Assembly: GCF_009601685.2 (NCBI RefSeq) | Contig: NZ_CP045701.2 | Span: forward strand, 1,860,001-1,924,000 | DNA length: 64,000 nucleotides | Source: Pseudomonas brassicacearum | GTDB taxonomy: Bacteria; Pseudomonadota; Gammaproteobacteria; Pseudomonadales; Pseudomonadaceae | Reading direction: 5' to 3' | Part shown: one piece after another, positions 9,180 through 20,808 of the stretch | How positions within the stretch are numbered: the first letter of the stretch is position 1 | How the letters are laid out: each line of letters starts with the position of its first letter | Notes under the pieces: model-generated | Told to the model about the DNA's origin: nothing | Database searches by the model: none | Seen by the model: the letters and a program-made list of their open reading frames with translations, nothing else | Made by a program: the position numbers and the translations under genes

Positions 9180-10229
9180 ATGCAAAATAACCGTATTGAA
9201 ACCCCTGGCGCCAATGAGATCGATCTGATTGCGCTTGCGCGCGGGCTCTGGGGGCAAAAGTGGTTGATCCTTGCGGTCACCTTGTTGGTTACCGCGGGTG
9301 CAGCTGCTTATGCGTACCTCAGTAAGCCGGTTTATGAAGCCAAGCTTTTTATCATGCCACCCACTCAGAACGGTATTGCTGAGTTGAACTATGGTCGAGG
9401 GAAAAGCACTGAGCTGGATCTTTATTCCATCAAGCATGTTTATGATGTATTTGTCCGAAATTTACAAAGCGAATCTCTCCGGCAGGCTTTCTTTAATGAG
9501 GTTTATCTTCCTTCTCTTGATGAATCTGAACGAAAGGGCGCGCTCGATCGCTTGTATGAACGTTTTTCTCGAGAGTTAGTAACAAGGGGGGCAGGTAAAG
9601 GTACCGCGGACCGCTATTCGGTTACGGTCCAGGGTGAAGACCCCGTTCGAGCGACGGAATGGGCGAAAGCGTATGTGGCGCGCGCCAGTGAAGCCGCTGA
9701 GTCAGAGTTGATCAAGAACGTTACGGCTGAGGCTGCGGTAAGGGCGCGTAATCTGGAGCAGCGTATTGTCGGTTTGCGCGAAACTGCGCAGCGACTACGT
9801 GAGGATCGGATTCAGCAATTGCGCGAAGCATTGAAGATCGCCGAAGCAATCGGCCTCACCAGCCCGAGTATAAATTCCACGGCGGCTGTTGATATAACGG
9901 TAGAAACTGGCAATAAAATGGATTACCAGCGAGGCAGTAAAGCCTTGGCAGCGGAAGTGAAAGCGCTCGAGTCGAGAACTTCTGATGACGCCTTCATATC
10001 GGATTTGCGTTCGCTCCAAATGCGATACAGTTTTTACCGTAAGCTGAATATTGATCCGGAAAGCATTTCGGTTTATCGGCAAGACGGTAGCGTCGAGGTG
10101 CCGCAAAGCCCGATTAAACCAAGAAAGGCTTTGATATTGCTGCTGGGCATTATTGCTGGCGGGGTATTGGGTGGTTTTATAGCGTTAATTCGATTTGCAG
10201 TTGTTCGGGGTAAGAAACAGCAAGTGTAG
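9180..10229 (+). CDS. wzz: O-antigen chain length determinant
   Basis: This 349-residue polysaccharide co-polymerase sets the modal length of Wzy-made O-antigen. It has the family layout: a short cytoplasmic N-terminus (starts MQNNRIETPGANEIDLIALA), a first membrane helix near residues 30-50, a long helical periplasmic domain, and a second helix near 315-335 preceded by the proline-rich segment PQSPIKPRKALI. It is the first gene of the O-antigen locus, as in P. aeruginosa. A long leader without genes separates it from wbpA. Confidence 0.93.
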   Translation: MQNNRIETPGANEIDLIALARGLWGQKWLILAVTLLVTAGAAAYAYLSKPVYEAKLFIMPPTQNGIAELNYGRGKSTELDLYSIKHVYDVFVRNLQSESLRQAFFNEVYLPSLDESERKGALDRLYERFSRELVTRGAGKGTADRYSVTVQGEDPVRATEWAKAYVARASEAAESELIKNVTAEAAVRARNLEQRIVGLRETAQRLREDRIQQLREALKIAEAIGLTSPSINSTAAVDITVETGNKMDYQRGSKALAAEVKALESRTSDDAFISDLRSLQMRYSFYRKLNIDPESISVYRQDGSVEVPQSPIKPRKALILLLGIIAGGVLGGFIALIRFAVVRGKKQQV

Positions 10230-10911
10230 GGTTAAGAGGGTTAGTTTCTTAACTCTAGAATGTTTTCGCAGCGCTTTTAGAAAGGCGCCTCCAAATGATT
10301 ACTTAGGCCCGTCTTTGTGAGGATTATCTTCGTGAAGTCGGGCTTTTTGCTGGTATGAGAAGTTAATGGAAGTTGGAATTCTGATCTGGAGCAGGGTAGA
10401 AGGTTGTGTAGGAAATGATGCAAAAGTAGTAGGTGTGCCGAAGCCCCGTCTGTTGTATTCATCAGGCCCGCCAGATGGGGGCTAAGAGATTGGATGTCGA
10501 AATGATGGCAAAAAAGCAAGCTAGCTAACGGAAGCAAGCCCTGAAAAAGCTTGCCAGAGATCAGTAAAGTGCAATCCACGAAAGCCATTTTGCTACACAA
10601 CAGGCATAATGGCGGTTTGCGAGGGGACGGGATGACCCTGTCGCTCAACGGTCGCCATCAATAAGTTCTGTAGTGCCTTAAATCAGAGCATGGTGAGACA
10701 TCTGTCGGGGCGGCGGTAGGTGCCGGATCGTGCTGTCCCTTGATGGGTTTTGGCCTAGCGATAGAAAAGCTGAGGTGAATGCGCCCAGTACCGGTCCGTC
10801 GGGTTGAGGCGCAGGTTTACCGGGTTTGCAATGGTAGGGGTCAGGCAGATTCAGGCCTGATTCATAGCCCTGATGAATTAGATAATTTTGACAAGTTAAA
10901 TGGAGAGTTGG
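10230..10911 (+). other. Long gene-free leader before wbpA
   Basis: No convincing gene was found in these 682 bases; one minus-strand frame at 10277-10648 looks like chance. Visible structures are a small inverted repeat right after wzz (GTTAAGA...TCTTAAC, 10231-10253), a GCCCG...CGGGCTTTTT hairpin around 10307-10349 that could end the wzz message, and a JUMPStart-like element at 10684-10724. The region is probably the promoter and 5' leader of the wbp operon. Confidence 0.6.
10684..10724 (+). promoter_or_regulatory. JUMPStart / ops-like element
   Basis: The 41-base stretch begins CAGAGCATGGTGAGACATCT and ends GGCGGTAGGTGCC. It follows the layout of the JUMPStart consensus (CAGNGCTCTGGTAGCTGTAA, then GGGGCGGTAGCGTG). 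Its core GGCGGTAG is an exact match to the first eight bases of the ops element; one C is missing after it. Such elements recruit RfaH-type antiterminators to long polysaccharide operons. Here it lies about 190 bp before wbpA. Confidence 0.6.
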
Positions 10912-13193
<2,282 letters not shown>

Positions 13194-13207
13194 TCGGCGA
13201 GACAACA

Positions 13208-13232
13208 CGGGTGGCCTTGCGCCACCCGTTTC
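13208..13232 (+). terminator. Hairpin after wbpB
   Basis: CGGGTGGC and GCCACCCG pair around a short loop and are followed by TTT only, so it is a weak intrinsic terminator. It suggests partial uncoupling of wbpAB from wbpC onward, and it argues that wbpC does not start at the GTG inside the hairpin. Confidence 0.6.
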
Positions 13233-13303
13233 AAGTTTCCCAAGCAGGATCGCAAGCCAGCGTGTCTAATAATAATTTCAACAAGCCAAACGAAGCGGGT
13301 GCA

Positions 13304-15151
13304 ATGCGCCACGCGCGCAATATACGTCTCGATATTCAGGGCTTGCGTGCAATCGCGGTGCTGGCGGTCATGCTTTATCACGCCAATAGTGGCTGGCTGA
13401 AAGCCGGCTATGTTGGCGTCGACATCTTTTTTGTCATCTCTGGCTTCATCATAACGGCATTGTTGACCGAGCGAAGCGACAAGGTCGATCTCGTTTCATT
13501 CTATGCCAGCCGCATCAAGCGTATTCTGCCGGCGTATTTCGTCATGCTGGTGGTGGTGTGCGCGCTGTCCGCGCTTCTGTTTCTGCCTGATGACTTTGCA
13601 TTTTTTCTCGACAGCCTGAAGTCCTCGGCACTGTTTACCAGCAACCAGTACTTCTCTGGCTTCGGCAGTTATTTCGCGCCGCGAGCCGATGAGTTGCCGC
13701 TTTTGCATACCTGGTCCTTGGCCATCGAGATGCAGTTCTATCTGTTCTTCCCAGTGCTGGTCATTTGCTTGCCAAAGCAATGGCGTCTCATGGCGTTTTC
13801 CTTGCTAGCCGCCAGTCTGTTTGCCTGGAGCGGCTACTGTGGACTGGGCGAATCGCTAGATGGGATGTACTTTGCCCTGTCGGCACGGATTCCCGAGTTC
13901 ATGGTCGGTGCCATCGTTGCCTTGCTGATGCGCCAGCGCGAGCTACCCATGTTACTTGCAAGCGTGTTCGGTGGTCTGGGCGCAATTCTGCTGGCTTGGG
14001 CGGTGCTGGCTATCGATAAGCAACACTTCCCAGGCTTCTGGTCCATCCTGCCTTGTGTTGCGGCAGGGCTGCTCATCGTCGCCCGGCGTGGCCCGGTCAG
14101 CGCGTTGCTGGCCACTCGGCCGATGGTCTGGATCGGCGGCATTTCCTATTCGTTGTACCTGTGGCATTGGCCGGTGCTGGCGTTCATTCGCTATTACACG
14201 GGGCAGTACGAGCTGACGGCTGCATGGTTGCCGATTTTTGTGGTCAGCTCTGTACTGCTGGCATGGCTTTCCTATCGCTTGGTCGAAACACCCGCCAGAA
14301 AAGCTTCCGGCATGCGCCAGGTGCCCAAGTGGGCTGTAGCCGGTGCTGTGGTCGTGCTTGTGGTGTGGGGGGGGCAACGTGTCAACGCCTCGCTGGTCGC
14401 TCCGTTGCCTGTGGAACTCACCCGTTATGCTGCTCCAGAGCTTATTTGTCATGGCACCCAAGTGGGCGCGTGCAAGCGAGGCAAGGCGGATGCTGAAGTG
14501 TCCGTCCTGGTAATTGGCGATAGCCACGCTGCCCAATTGAACTACTTCTTTGACCAGGTGGGCGAAGAGCAGGGCGTCGCTTACCGTGTGCTCACTGCCA
14601 GCAGTTGCGTGCCTATCCCCGGCTTCGACTTTGAACGCCTGCCAGTTTGGGCGCAAAAACCTTGCCGCGCGCAGATCGAGGCCGTGGCACGTGAGTTGCC
14701 GAAGGTGGAGCGGGTGATCATCGCAGGCATGTGGCAGTACCAGATGCAGAGCCAAGCATTCGCCAAGGCGTTTGCTGAATTTCTCGTCGATACTGCAGGA
14801 GCCCATAAACACATCGTGGTGCTTGCTCAGGTACCAATGTTTGAAACGGACGTGCAGCGGGTAAGGCGCTTTACCGAGCTTGGCCTGCCGGCGCCATTGA
14901 CATTCAATCACGAGTGGCAGGTTGCCAACCAGCAAGTTCAGGCCATTGTCGACCGCACGCCTGGTGTGCGTTTCCTGGACTTTTCCAATAGCAGCTTCTT
15001 TGCCGCTGCGCCTTATCAGCAAGGCTTGCTCATCTACCGTGACAGCCACCACCTCAACGAGGTAGGTGCAAGGCGTTATGGGCACTATGCTGCCGAGCAA
15101 CTGCAGCGTGCTTTCGATCAACCTCAGTCCAATGTGAGTCTGAACCCATGA
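13304..15151 (+). CDS. wbpC: O-antigen acyltransferase, AT3-SGNH type
   Basis: The 615-residue protein joins an N-terminal membrane acyltransferase-3 domain (about 10 helices, residues 1-360) to a periplasmic SGNH hydrolase-like domain. The start [20 protein letters not shown] carries the catalytic histidine, and [18 protein letters not shown] is the second AT3 motif. SGNH hallmarks are VIGDSHAAQ and [10 protein letters not shown]. Proteins of this layout O-acetylate surface polysaccharides, and WbpC occupies this place in the P. aeruginosa O5 locus. The start is uncertain: GTGs at 13211 and 13262 are in frame, but the first lies inside a terminator hairpin. The stop overlaps the wbpD ATG (ATGA). 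Confidence 0.85.
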   Translation: MRHARNIRLDIQGLRAIAVLAVMLYHANSGWLKAGYVGVDIFFVISGFIITALLTERSDKVDLVSFYASRIKRILPAYFVMLVVVCALSALLFLPDDFAFFLDSLKSSALFTSNQYFSGFGSYFAPRADELPLLHTWSLAIEMQFYLFFPVLVICLPKQWRLMAFSLLAASLFAWSGYCGLGESLDGMYFALSARIPEFMVGAIVALLMRQRELPMLLASVFGGLGAILLAWAVLAIDKQHFPGFWSILPCVAAGLLIVARRGPVSALLATRPMVWIGGISYSLYLWHWPVLAFIRYYTGQYELTAAWLPIFVVSSVLLAWLSYRLVETPARKASGMRQVPKWAVAGAVVVLVVWGGQRVNASLVAPLPVELTRYAAPELICHGTQVGACKRGKADAEVSVLVIGDSHAAQLNYFFDQVGEEQGVAYRVLTASSCVPIPGFDFERLPVWAQKPCRAQIEAVARELPKVERVIIAGMWQYQMQSQAFAKAFAEFLVDTAGAHKHIVVLAQVPMFETDVQRVRRFTELGLPAPLTFNHEWQVANQQVQAIVDRTPGVRFLDFSNSSFFAAAPYQQGLLIYRDSHHLNEVGARRYGHYAAEQLQRAFDQPQSNVSLNP

Positions 15152-15723
15152 ATTACTATCAGCACCCAAGCGCAATCATCGATGAGGGCGCGCAGATCGG
15201 TGATAACTCCCGTGTCTGGCACTTTGTCCATGTTTGCGCGGGCGCCCGCATCGGTGTTGGCGTTTCGCTCGGTCAGAATGTGTTCGTGGGCAACAAAGTC
15301 GTGATCGGCGACCGCTGCAAGATCCAGAACAATGTTTCGGTCTACGACAATGTCACGCTGGAAGAGGGCGTGTTCTGTGGCCCCAGCATGGTCTTCACCA
15401 ATGTCTATAATCCGCGTTCGCTGATCGAGCGCAAGGACCAGTACCTCGATACGCTGGTAAAAAAGGGCGCGACGCTTGGCGCCAATTGCACCATCGTCTG
15501 CGGCGTTACCATTGGTGAATATGCCTTCGTCGGTGCCGGCGCGGTCATCAACAAGGATGTACCGGCCTATGCATTGATGGTGGGTGTGCCCGCACGGCAG
15601 ATTGGCTGGATGAGCGAATTTGGCGAGCAATTGCAGTTGAACGAGCAGGGCGAGGCCTTCTGCTCGCATACGGGGGCGCGCTACGTGCTGAACGGAAAAT
15701 TTTTGAACAAGACGGATGCCTGA
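15148..15723 (+). CDS. wbpD: UDP-GlcNAc3N-uronate 3-N-acetyltransferase
   Basis: This 191-residue left-handed beta-helix acetyltransferase has repeated hexapeptide phrases such as [19 protein letters not shown] and [20 protein letters not shown]. It acetylates the 3-amino group made by WbpE, giving UDP-2,3-diacetamido-glucuronic acid. It begins within the wbpC stop codon and ends two bases before wbpE, so the three genes are tightly coupled. It retains the high GC content of wbpB and wbpC. Confidence 0.92.
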   Translation: MNYYQHPSAIIDEGAQIGDNSRVWHFVHVCAGARIGVGVSLGQNVFVGNKVVIGDRCKIQNNVSVYDNVTLEEGVFCGPSMVFTNVYNPRSLIERKDQYLDTLVKKGATLGANCTIVCGVTIGEYAFVGAGAVINKDVPAYALMVGVPARQIGWMSEFGEQLQLNEQGEAFCSHTGARYVLNGKFLNKTDA

Positions 15724-15725
15724 GC

Positions 15726-16808
15726 ATGATTGAATTCATTGACCTGAAAAGCCAGCAAGCACGTATCAAGGACAAGATCGATGCCGGTATCCAGCGTGTC
15801 TTGAGCCACGGCCAGTACATTCTCGGCCCAGAGGTAGCGGAACTCGAGGAAAAACTTGCTCAGTTTGTTGGTGCCAAACATTGCATAACCTGCGCCAATG
15901 GCACCGATGCCTTGCAGATCGCTCAAATGGCGCTGGGAATTGGGCCAGGTGACGAAGTCATAACACCAGGTTTCACCTATATTGCGACCGCCGAGACAGT
16001 CGCCTTACTCGGTGCAAAACCGGTGTATGTGGATATTGATCCACGCACGTATAATCTTGACCCGCAAAAGCTGGAAGCAGCAATTACCCCGCGTACGAAA
16101 GCTATCATTCCAGTTTCTCTATACGGACAATGTGCAGACTACGATGCGATTAATGCGATTGCCGCTAAATATTCAATCCCAGTAATCGAAGACGCAGCAC
16201 AAAGCTTCGGCGCTACCTACAAAGGGAAACGCTCCTGCAACCTCACTACAATAGCGTGCACCAGCTTTTTTCCGAGCAAACCGCTGGGATGCTATGGGGA
16301 CGGGGGCGCGATTTTTACCAATGATGACGAACTGGCCAAAGTACTACGCCAGATCGCCCGGCACGGGCAGGATCGCCGCTATCATCATGTGCGCGTGGGA
16401 GTTAATAGTCGCCTGGATACGCTGCAAGCGGCAATTCTCTTGCCCAAGCTTGAAGTTTTTGAGCAGGAGCTTGAGCAACGTCAGCGTATTGCAAAACTGT
16501 ATGATGAGTCACTCAAGGTCCTAGGTATAAACACTGCTCCTTACGTGGAAGAGTGGAACACCAGTGCCTATGCTCAATATACAATTCTCGTTGGCGAGCG
16601 TGATCAGTTACAAGAGAAGTTAAAGAAGCAGGGAATTCCGACAGCTGTTCATTACCCTATCCCGTTGAACAAACAGCCTGCTGTGGCCGATCCAAGCGTC
16701 CAGTTACCTACGGGAGACCGCGTCGCAGACCAGGTCATGAGTTTGCCAATGCATCCTTATCTGGATGACGAGACTGTTGCAACTATTTGTGCAGCGGTAG
16801 TTGGCTAG
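15726..16808 (+). CDS. wbpE: UDP-3-keto-GlcNAcA aminotransferase
   Basis: This 360-residue DegT/DnrJ/EryC1-family PLP enzyme transfers an amino group from glutamate to C3 of the WbpB product. ITCANGTDALQIAQMALG, VIEDAAQSFGATYKG and the PLP lysine in FFPSKPLGCYGDGGA are all present. WbpB and WbpE work as a coupled pair in P. aeruginosa. Composition changes inside this gene: the first 200-300 bases resemble the GC-rich genes before it, and the rest becomes AT-richer. This may mark a recombination joint. Confidence 0.93.
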   Translation: MIEFIDLKSQQARIKDKIDAGIQRVLSHGQYILGPEVAELEEKLAQFVGAKHCITCANGTDALQIAQMALGIGPGDEVITPGFTYIATAETVALLGAKPVYVDIDPRTYNLDPQKLEAAITPRTKAIIPVSLYGQCADYDAINAIAAKYSIPVIEDAAQSFGATYKGKRSCNLTTIACTSFFPSKPLGCYGDGGAIFTNDDELAKVLRQIARHGQDRRYHHVRVGVNSRLDTLQAAILLPKLEVFEQELEQRQRIAKLYDESLKVLGINTAPYVEEWNTSAYAQYTILVGERDQLQEKLKKQGIPTAVHYPIPLNKQPAVADPSVQLPTGDRVADQVMSLPMHPYLDDETVATICAAVVG

Positions 16809-16810
16809 AT

Positions 16811-18127
16811 ATGTACATCTCTTTGAAAATTGACAGGGCGATTTTCGTTAACGCCCTTTACTTTTTTTTGTATTTTTTCTTGTTGGTGTGGGTGAATAAT
16901 AATTATATTTATATGTTGTATGAATATATGGGGGCTGCCTCAAAACCATTAGATGGGGTATTGCTGGCGTATCTGTTTTTACTCGCGCTGCTTAGTTCGT
17001 TTTTATGTGGCCCAAGGATAAGCAAGCCGGGAGATATTGTTGTAATTTTTTTGGTCATGATTATTGTGCCGCATGCGTTAGTATTGAATGGCGCGAACGT
17101 TTTTTATCCTGACGCCAGTCCCTTTTCCGGAGTTTGTTTTTCTATTTTATTAGGAAGTGTCGTGATATCGCTTTTTAATAAGGTTAAGTTCCGTTCTGGT
17201 AATGAGGATAGGGGGGGCGGAAGAAAGTACTTGCTATGCGTATCATTGATAAACTCCTTTGTTCTGGTGTTTATAATATTGGAAAGCTCTTCATACTTTT
17301 CTTTCGATTTTTCAGAGCAGTATCTTCGACGCGCTATTGCACGAGATGTTTTCTCTGCCGGATCCCTAGAAGGGTATGTTGCCTCGATAGGGACGCAGGC
17401 GTTCTTTCCTGTTTTATTTGCGTGGGGTGTTTATAAGAAAGATAAATTTTTTCTTTGGTTAGGCGTTATTAACGTTTTTGTGCTTTGGGGAGCCTTCGGG
17501 CAGAAATATCCGTTTGTTGTTATTGCATTGATATACTTTTTAATGGCGTACTTTAGGCGAGCGGGACACGTTAATGTTTCCTGGCTCTTGCTGGCTGTAA
17601 TAGGTTTGTTATTAGTTGGCGTTCTTGAGTACGAGGCTTTAGGATACTCTTATATTAATGATTACTTCATAAGGCGCGCATTTACTGTGCCATCAACTTT
17701 ATTAGGTGGAGCAGAGACTTTTGTGCAGGTGATGGGGGAAAATAAATACAGTGACACGATTTTTGGCGCGATTTTTGGAGATTCCAAAAGTGAGCCGGTC
17801 ACCTTTCAGATAGGTCGTTGGATGTACAACAATCCGGATAATAATGCAAATATTAATTTCCTGGCTGTAGCCTATCTACGACTCGGATATTTAGCGGTGG
17901 TCGTCGAGGCTTTAGTTGTCAGTGCCATTGTGTTCCTGCTCAATTTTTTATATGCAACACGGTCTACTTTTACGGCTATGCCCATCGCTTTGCTTTTTGC
18001 GACGAAAATAATTGAGCAATCTTTGCCAACAGTTCTCCTGGGGTCAGGCGTATTTTTTATGCTTCTTCTAATAATGCTGATGGCATTGTCGAAGCGAAGC
18101 GTAATGCGAGACAGGAGCGCATTTTGA
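16811..18127 (+). CDS. wzy: O-antigen polymerase
   Basis: The 438-residue, very hydrophobic protein has about 11-12 predicted membrane helices and a larger periplasmic loop around residues 275-345, as expected for Wzy. Wzy proteins share little sequence, so the call rests on topology, low GC content, position between wbpE and a flippase, and length equal to the P. aeruginosa O5 Wzy as I recall it. The ATG at 16811 lies two bases after the wbpE stop; an in-frame ATG at 16787 within wbpE is less likely. The end overlaps the next gene (TTGA). Confidence 0.8.
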   Translation: MYISLKIDRAIFVNALYFFLYFFLLVWVNNNYIYMLYEYMGAASKPLDGVLLAYLFLLALLSSFLCGPRISKPGDIVVIFLVMIIVPHALVLNGANVFYPDASPFSGVCFSILLGSVVISLFNKVKFRSGNEDRGGGRKYLLCVSLINSFVLVFIILESSSYFSFDFSEQYLRRAIARDVFSAGSLEGYVASIGTQAFFPVLFAWGVYKKDKFFLWLGVINVFVLWGAFGQKYPFVVIALIYFLMAYFRRAGHVNVSWLLLAVIGLLLVGVLEYEALGYSYINDYFIRRAFTVPSTLLGGAETFVQVMGENKYSDTIFGAIFGDSKSEPVTFQIGRWMYNNPDNNANINFLAVAYLRLGYLAVVVEALVVSAIVFLLNFLYATRSTFTAMPIALLFATKIIEQSLPTVLLGSGVFFMLLLIMLMALSKRSVMRDRSAF

Positions 18128-19359
18128 ATAGCGCGTTCTTCTCTCGTGTCAGGAAGGTGCTAGTCGGCACGTTGGGCGCTCAATTGGTATCTTTGAGTGT
18201 GATGTTATTGCTGGTGCGTCTTTATACGCCCGATGAGTTAGGCTTTTTTAACGTTTGGCTTTCATTTGCTACCATTATGGCCGTTCTTGTGACAGCTCGT
18301 TATGAGTTGGCTCTTTTTAGCGGTGAAAAAAATGATGATTCCAAGGCGCTTGTAAAGTTAATACTTTTGATCGCTATCTTTCTCTCTATTGTTTCTACGC
18401 TATGTCTTGTTTTGTTTGGTGTATTTATAGAGCAAGTTCCTTCGGTTGTTAGATCTTATTCTGTTGGTCTGGCGTTTGTCATTTTTGGAATGGGGATCAA
18501 TAAAGCCGCTCTCTCAGTATTGGCGCTGCAACAAGAGTTTAATAAGTTGGGCGTCGCAAGAATTCTCTTGGCAATAGCGATTGCTTTAGCTCAGGTGATT
18601 GCGGGGTACTTCGCTCTGGGTGTTTCAGGGTTAATTTATGGGCAAGTAGCAGGTGTGCTGTTAGCAACGATTTTTGTTTGCTTGTGGTTTGAGCGGACTT
18701 GGCTAAAAAAATGCTGGAGTGTTAGTTTTGACACGGTAAAAAATACAGCGCGTAAGTACAGAAAGTTCCCCCAGCTTTCATTGCCAGCAGACTTAATAAA
18801 TACAATTGCCAGTCAATTGCCTATTATATTAATTGCTGCTCGATTTGGCGCTGAACCTGCGGGGTTGTTTGCACTTACCATGAAAATTATGGGTGCTCCG
18901 GTCACGTTGTTGGCTACATCAGTTTTGGATGTCTTTAAAGAGCAGGCTGCTAGGGATTATAGGAATACAGGTAACTGCAAGTCCGTCTTTCTTAAAACCT
19001 TCGTAGCTCTCGCGCTACTTGCCATTCCCCCATTCCTGCTTTTCTGGTGGTTGGGAGAATGGATCTTCACGTTTTTCTTTGGTGTGGAATGGAATGAATC
19101 TGGTAAGTACGCAGTGTTGCTAATTCCTATGTTCTACATGCGATTTGTTATAAGTCCATTAAGCTATACGATATATATCGCGCAAAAACAACAAATGGAC
19201 TTGGTGTGGCAGACTGCATTGCTACTCATTACATGCGGATGCTTTTTGCTTGCAGGTGATGTGCTAGAAGCCCTGTGGTGGTACTCCCTGAGCTATGCAA
19301 TAATGTATGCCATTTATTTCGCGGTGTCGTATCGCTGTGCTCAGGGAGTCCCCTCATGA
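18124..19359 (+). CDS. wzx: O-antigen flippase
   Basis: The 411-residue integral membrane protein has about 12 hydrophobic segments and resembles polysaccharide flippases of the MOP superfamily (FFSRVRKVLVGTLGAQLVSL at the N-terminus; LPADLINTIASQLPIILIAA mid-protein). It would carry the lipid-linked repeat unit to the periplasmic face for Wzy. The start is a TTG in the wzy stop (TTGA), unusual but consistent with coupling and with the absence of another start nearby. Its stop overlaps the hisH2 ATG. Confidence 0.85.
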   Translation: MNSAFFSRVRKVLVGTLGAQLVSLSVMLLLVRLYTPDELGFFNVWLSFATIMAVLVTARYELALFSGEKNDDSKALVKLILLIAIFLSIVSTLCLVLFGVFIEQVPSVVRSYSVGLAFVIFGMGINKAALSVLALQQEFNKLGVARILLAIAIALAQVIAGYFALGVSGLIYGQVAGVLLATIFVCLWFERTWLKKCWSVSFDTVKNTARKYRKFPQLSLPADLINTIASQLPIILIAARFGAEPAGLFALTMKIMGAPVTLLATSVLDVFKEQAARDYRNTGNCKSVFLKTFVALALLAIPPFLLFWWLGEWIFTFFFGVEWNESGKYAVLLIPMFYMRFVISPLSYTIYIAQKQQMDLVWQTALLLITCGCFLLAGDVLEALWWYSLSYAIMYAIYFAVSYRCAQGVPS

Positions 19360-19964
19360 TTGTCGTTGTCGACTACGGGGTAGGAAACATTGCTTCAGTA
19401 TTGAATATGCTTAAGCGGGTTGGTGCCAAAGCCAAGGCTTCCAGGCTGGCTGAAGATATTGAGAGCGCAGAAAAGCTTATTCTGCCTGGCGTGGGGGCTT
19501 TTGACGCTGGAATGAGGACGCTGCGTCAAAGTGGCCTAATAGATGTTCTCAATCACCAGGCACTTGTCGTTCGAAAACCTGTTATGGGGGTGTGCCTGGG
19601 GGCGCAAATGTTGGGGCGTGGCTCTGAAGAAGGAGACGAGCCAGGACTCGGGTGGATCGACATGGATATCAAACGGTTCGAAAAGCGTGCCGAAAGGAAG
19701 GTGCCGCATATGGGCTGGAGCCATGTTTCGCGAAATTATGAACATCCCTTGGTGCAGGGGCTGACTGATGAAAGTCGTTTTTATTTCGTTCATGGGTATT
19801 ACATGTCGCCTGATAACGATCAGGACACACTTTTGACTGCTGATTATGGGCAGAAGTTTACTGCGGCGGTCGCTAAAAATAACATTTTTGGGTTTCAGTT
19901 CCATCCGGAGAAAAGTCACCGGTTTGGAATGCAGTTATTCAAAAATTTTGTAGAGCTAGCCTGA
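19356..19964 (+). CDS. hisH2: Glutamine amidotransferase, HisH paralogue
   Basis: This 202-residue class I glutamine amidotransferase is a second HisH located in the O-antigen locus, not in histidine synthesis. It keeps the nucleophile in VMGVCLGAQMLG and the histidine-glutamate pair in GFQFHPEKSH. With HisF2 it is thought to supply ammonia to WbpG for making the acetamidino group of the uronic acid. The ATG at 19356 overlaps the wzx stop; the longer open frame upstream (from 19275) is a shadow of wzx. Confidence 0.92.
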   Translation: MIVVVDYGVGNIASVLNMLKRVGAKAKASRLAEDIESAEKLILPGVGAFDAGMRTLRQSGLIDVLNHQALVVRKPVMGVCLGAQMLGRGSEEGDEPGLGWIDMDIKRFEKRAERKVPHMGWSHVSRNYEHPLVQGLTDESRFYFVHGYYMSPDNDQDTLLTADYGQKFTAAVAKNNIFGFQFHPEKSHRFGMQLFKNFVELA

Positions 19965-20722
19965 TGCAAAGAAAACGTGTAATACCCTGTCTTCTATTGA
20001 AGGATAGAGGACTCGTCAAAACGGTAAAATTTAAATCACCTAAATATATTGGCGATCCAGTAAACGCAATCCGAATTTTTAATGAAAAAGAAGTTGATGA
20101 GCTGGTACTGTTAGATATCGAAGCGTCATTATTAGGGCGCGAACCTGACTATGAGCTAATCGCAGAAGTTGCCGGTGAGTGTTTTATGCCTATTTGCTAC
20201 GGCGGGGGCATTCGTACTCTTGAGCATGCACAGAAAATTTTTTCGTTAGGTATTGAGAAAATCGCGTTGAATTCCGCCGCTTTGGCCGATATTGAGTTGT
20301 TGAGACAGATTGCCGATCAGTTTGGCTCTCAAAGTGTGGTTTGCTCAATGGATTGCAAAAAAAGCTTGCTCGGGAGATATTCGGTTTATTCCCAGGCGGG
20401 CATGAAAGATACCAAAGTTTCGCCGATCGAATGGGCAAGGAAAGCTGAAGCGGCAGGGGCTGGTGAAATATTCCTTAATTCCATTGATCGTGACGGAATG
20501 ATGCAGGGGTATGATATTCCTTTAATAAAATCAGTCGTCGCTGCTGTGGATATTCCTGTAATAGCGTGTGGTGGTGCGGGGTCAATAGCTGATCTAAACG
20601 AGCCGTTCGAAAAGGCAGGGGTGTCTGCGGTTGCTGCAGGAAGTTTCTTCGTTTTTCACGGGAAGCATAAAGCTGTTTTAATCAGCTATCCTGATCTTAA
20701 TCAGAACTTTTCGAGAGCTTAA
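19964..20722 (+). CDS. hisF2: Imidazole-glycerol-phosphate-synthase-like cyclase, HisF paralogue
   Basis: The 252-residue TIM-barrel protein is a HisF relative (starts MQRKRVIPCLLLKDRGLVKT; ICYGGGIRTLEHAQ and VIACGGAGSIADL form phosphate-binding loops). It pairs with HisH2, whose stop overlaps its start. In O-antigen loci with WbpG-type amidotransferases the pair is believed to channel ammonia rather than make histidine. An 86-bp gap with no clear structure follows before wbpG. Confidence 0.92.
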   Translation: MQRKRVIPCLLLKDRGLVKTVKFKSPKYIGDPVNAIRIFNEKEVDELVLLDIEASLLGREPDYELIAEVAGECFMPICYGGGIRTLEHAQKIFSLGIEKIALNSAALADIELLRQIADQFGSQSVVCSMDCKKSLLGRYSVYSQAGMKDTKVSPIEWARKAEAAGAGEIFLNSIDRDGMMQGYDIPLIKSVVAAVDIPVIACGGAGSIADLNEPFEKAGVSAVAAGSFFVFHGKHKAVLISYPDLNQNFSRA

Positions 20723-20808
20723 CGGGTTAAGAATTTGCATTTAGATGCTGTCTATGAAAATGTCACTTGTAGACTGTGCTGTTATTTCTGAATTTGAGAG
20801 GGATAGTT

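Noticed and set aside
10277..10648. Minus-strand 123-codon frame in the wbpA leader
   Set aside because: No ribosome site, no recognisable sequence, and it crosses the putative leader structures; likely chance in an AT-richer stretch.
13211..13303. GTG start of wbpC at 13211
   Set aside because: The codon lies inside the stem of the hairpin after wbpB, and the added residues do not resemble AT3 proteins.
19275..19355. Extended N-terminus for hisH2
   Set aside because: It is a frame-shifted shadow of the wzx 3' end; the ATG at 19356 gives the standard amidotransferase start.
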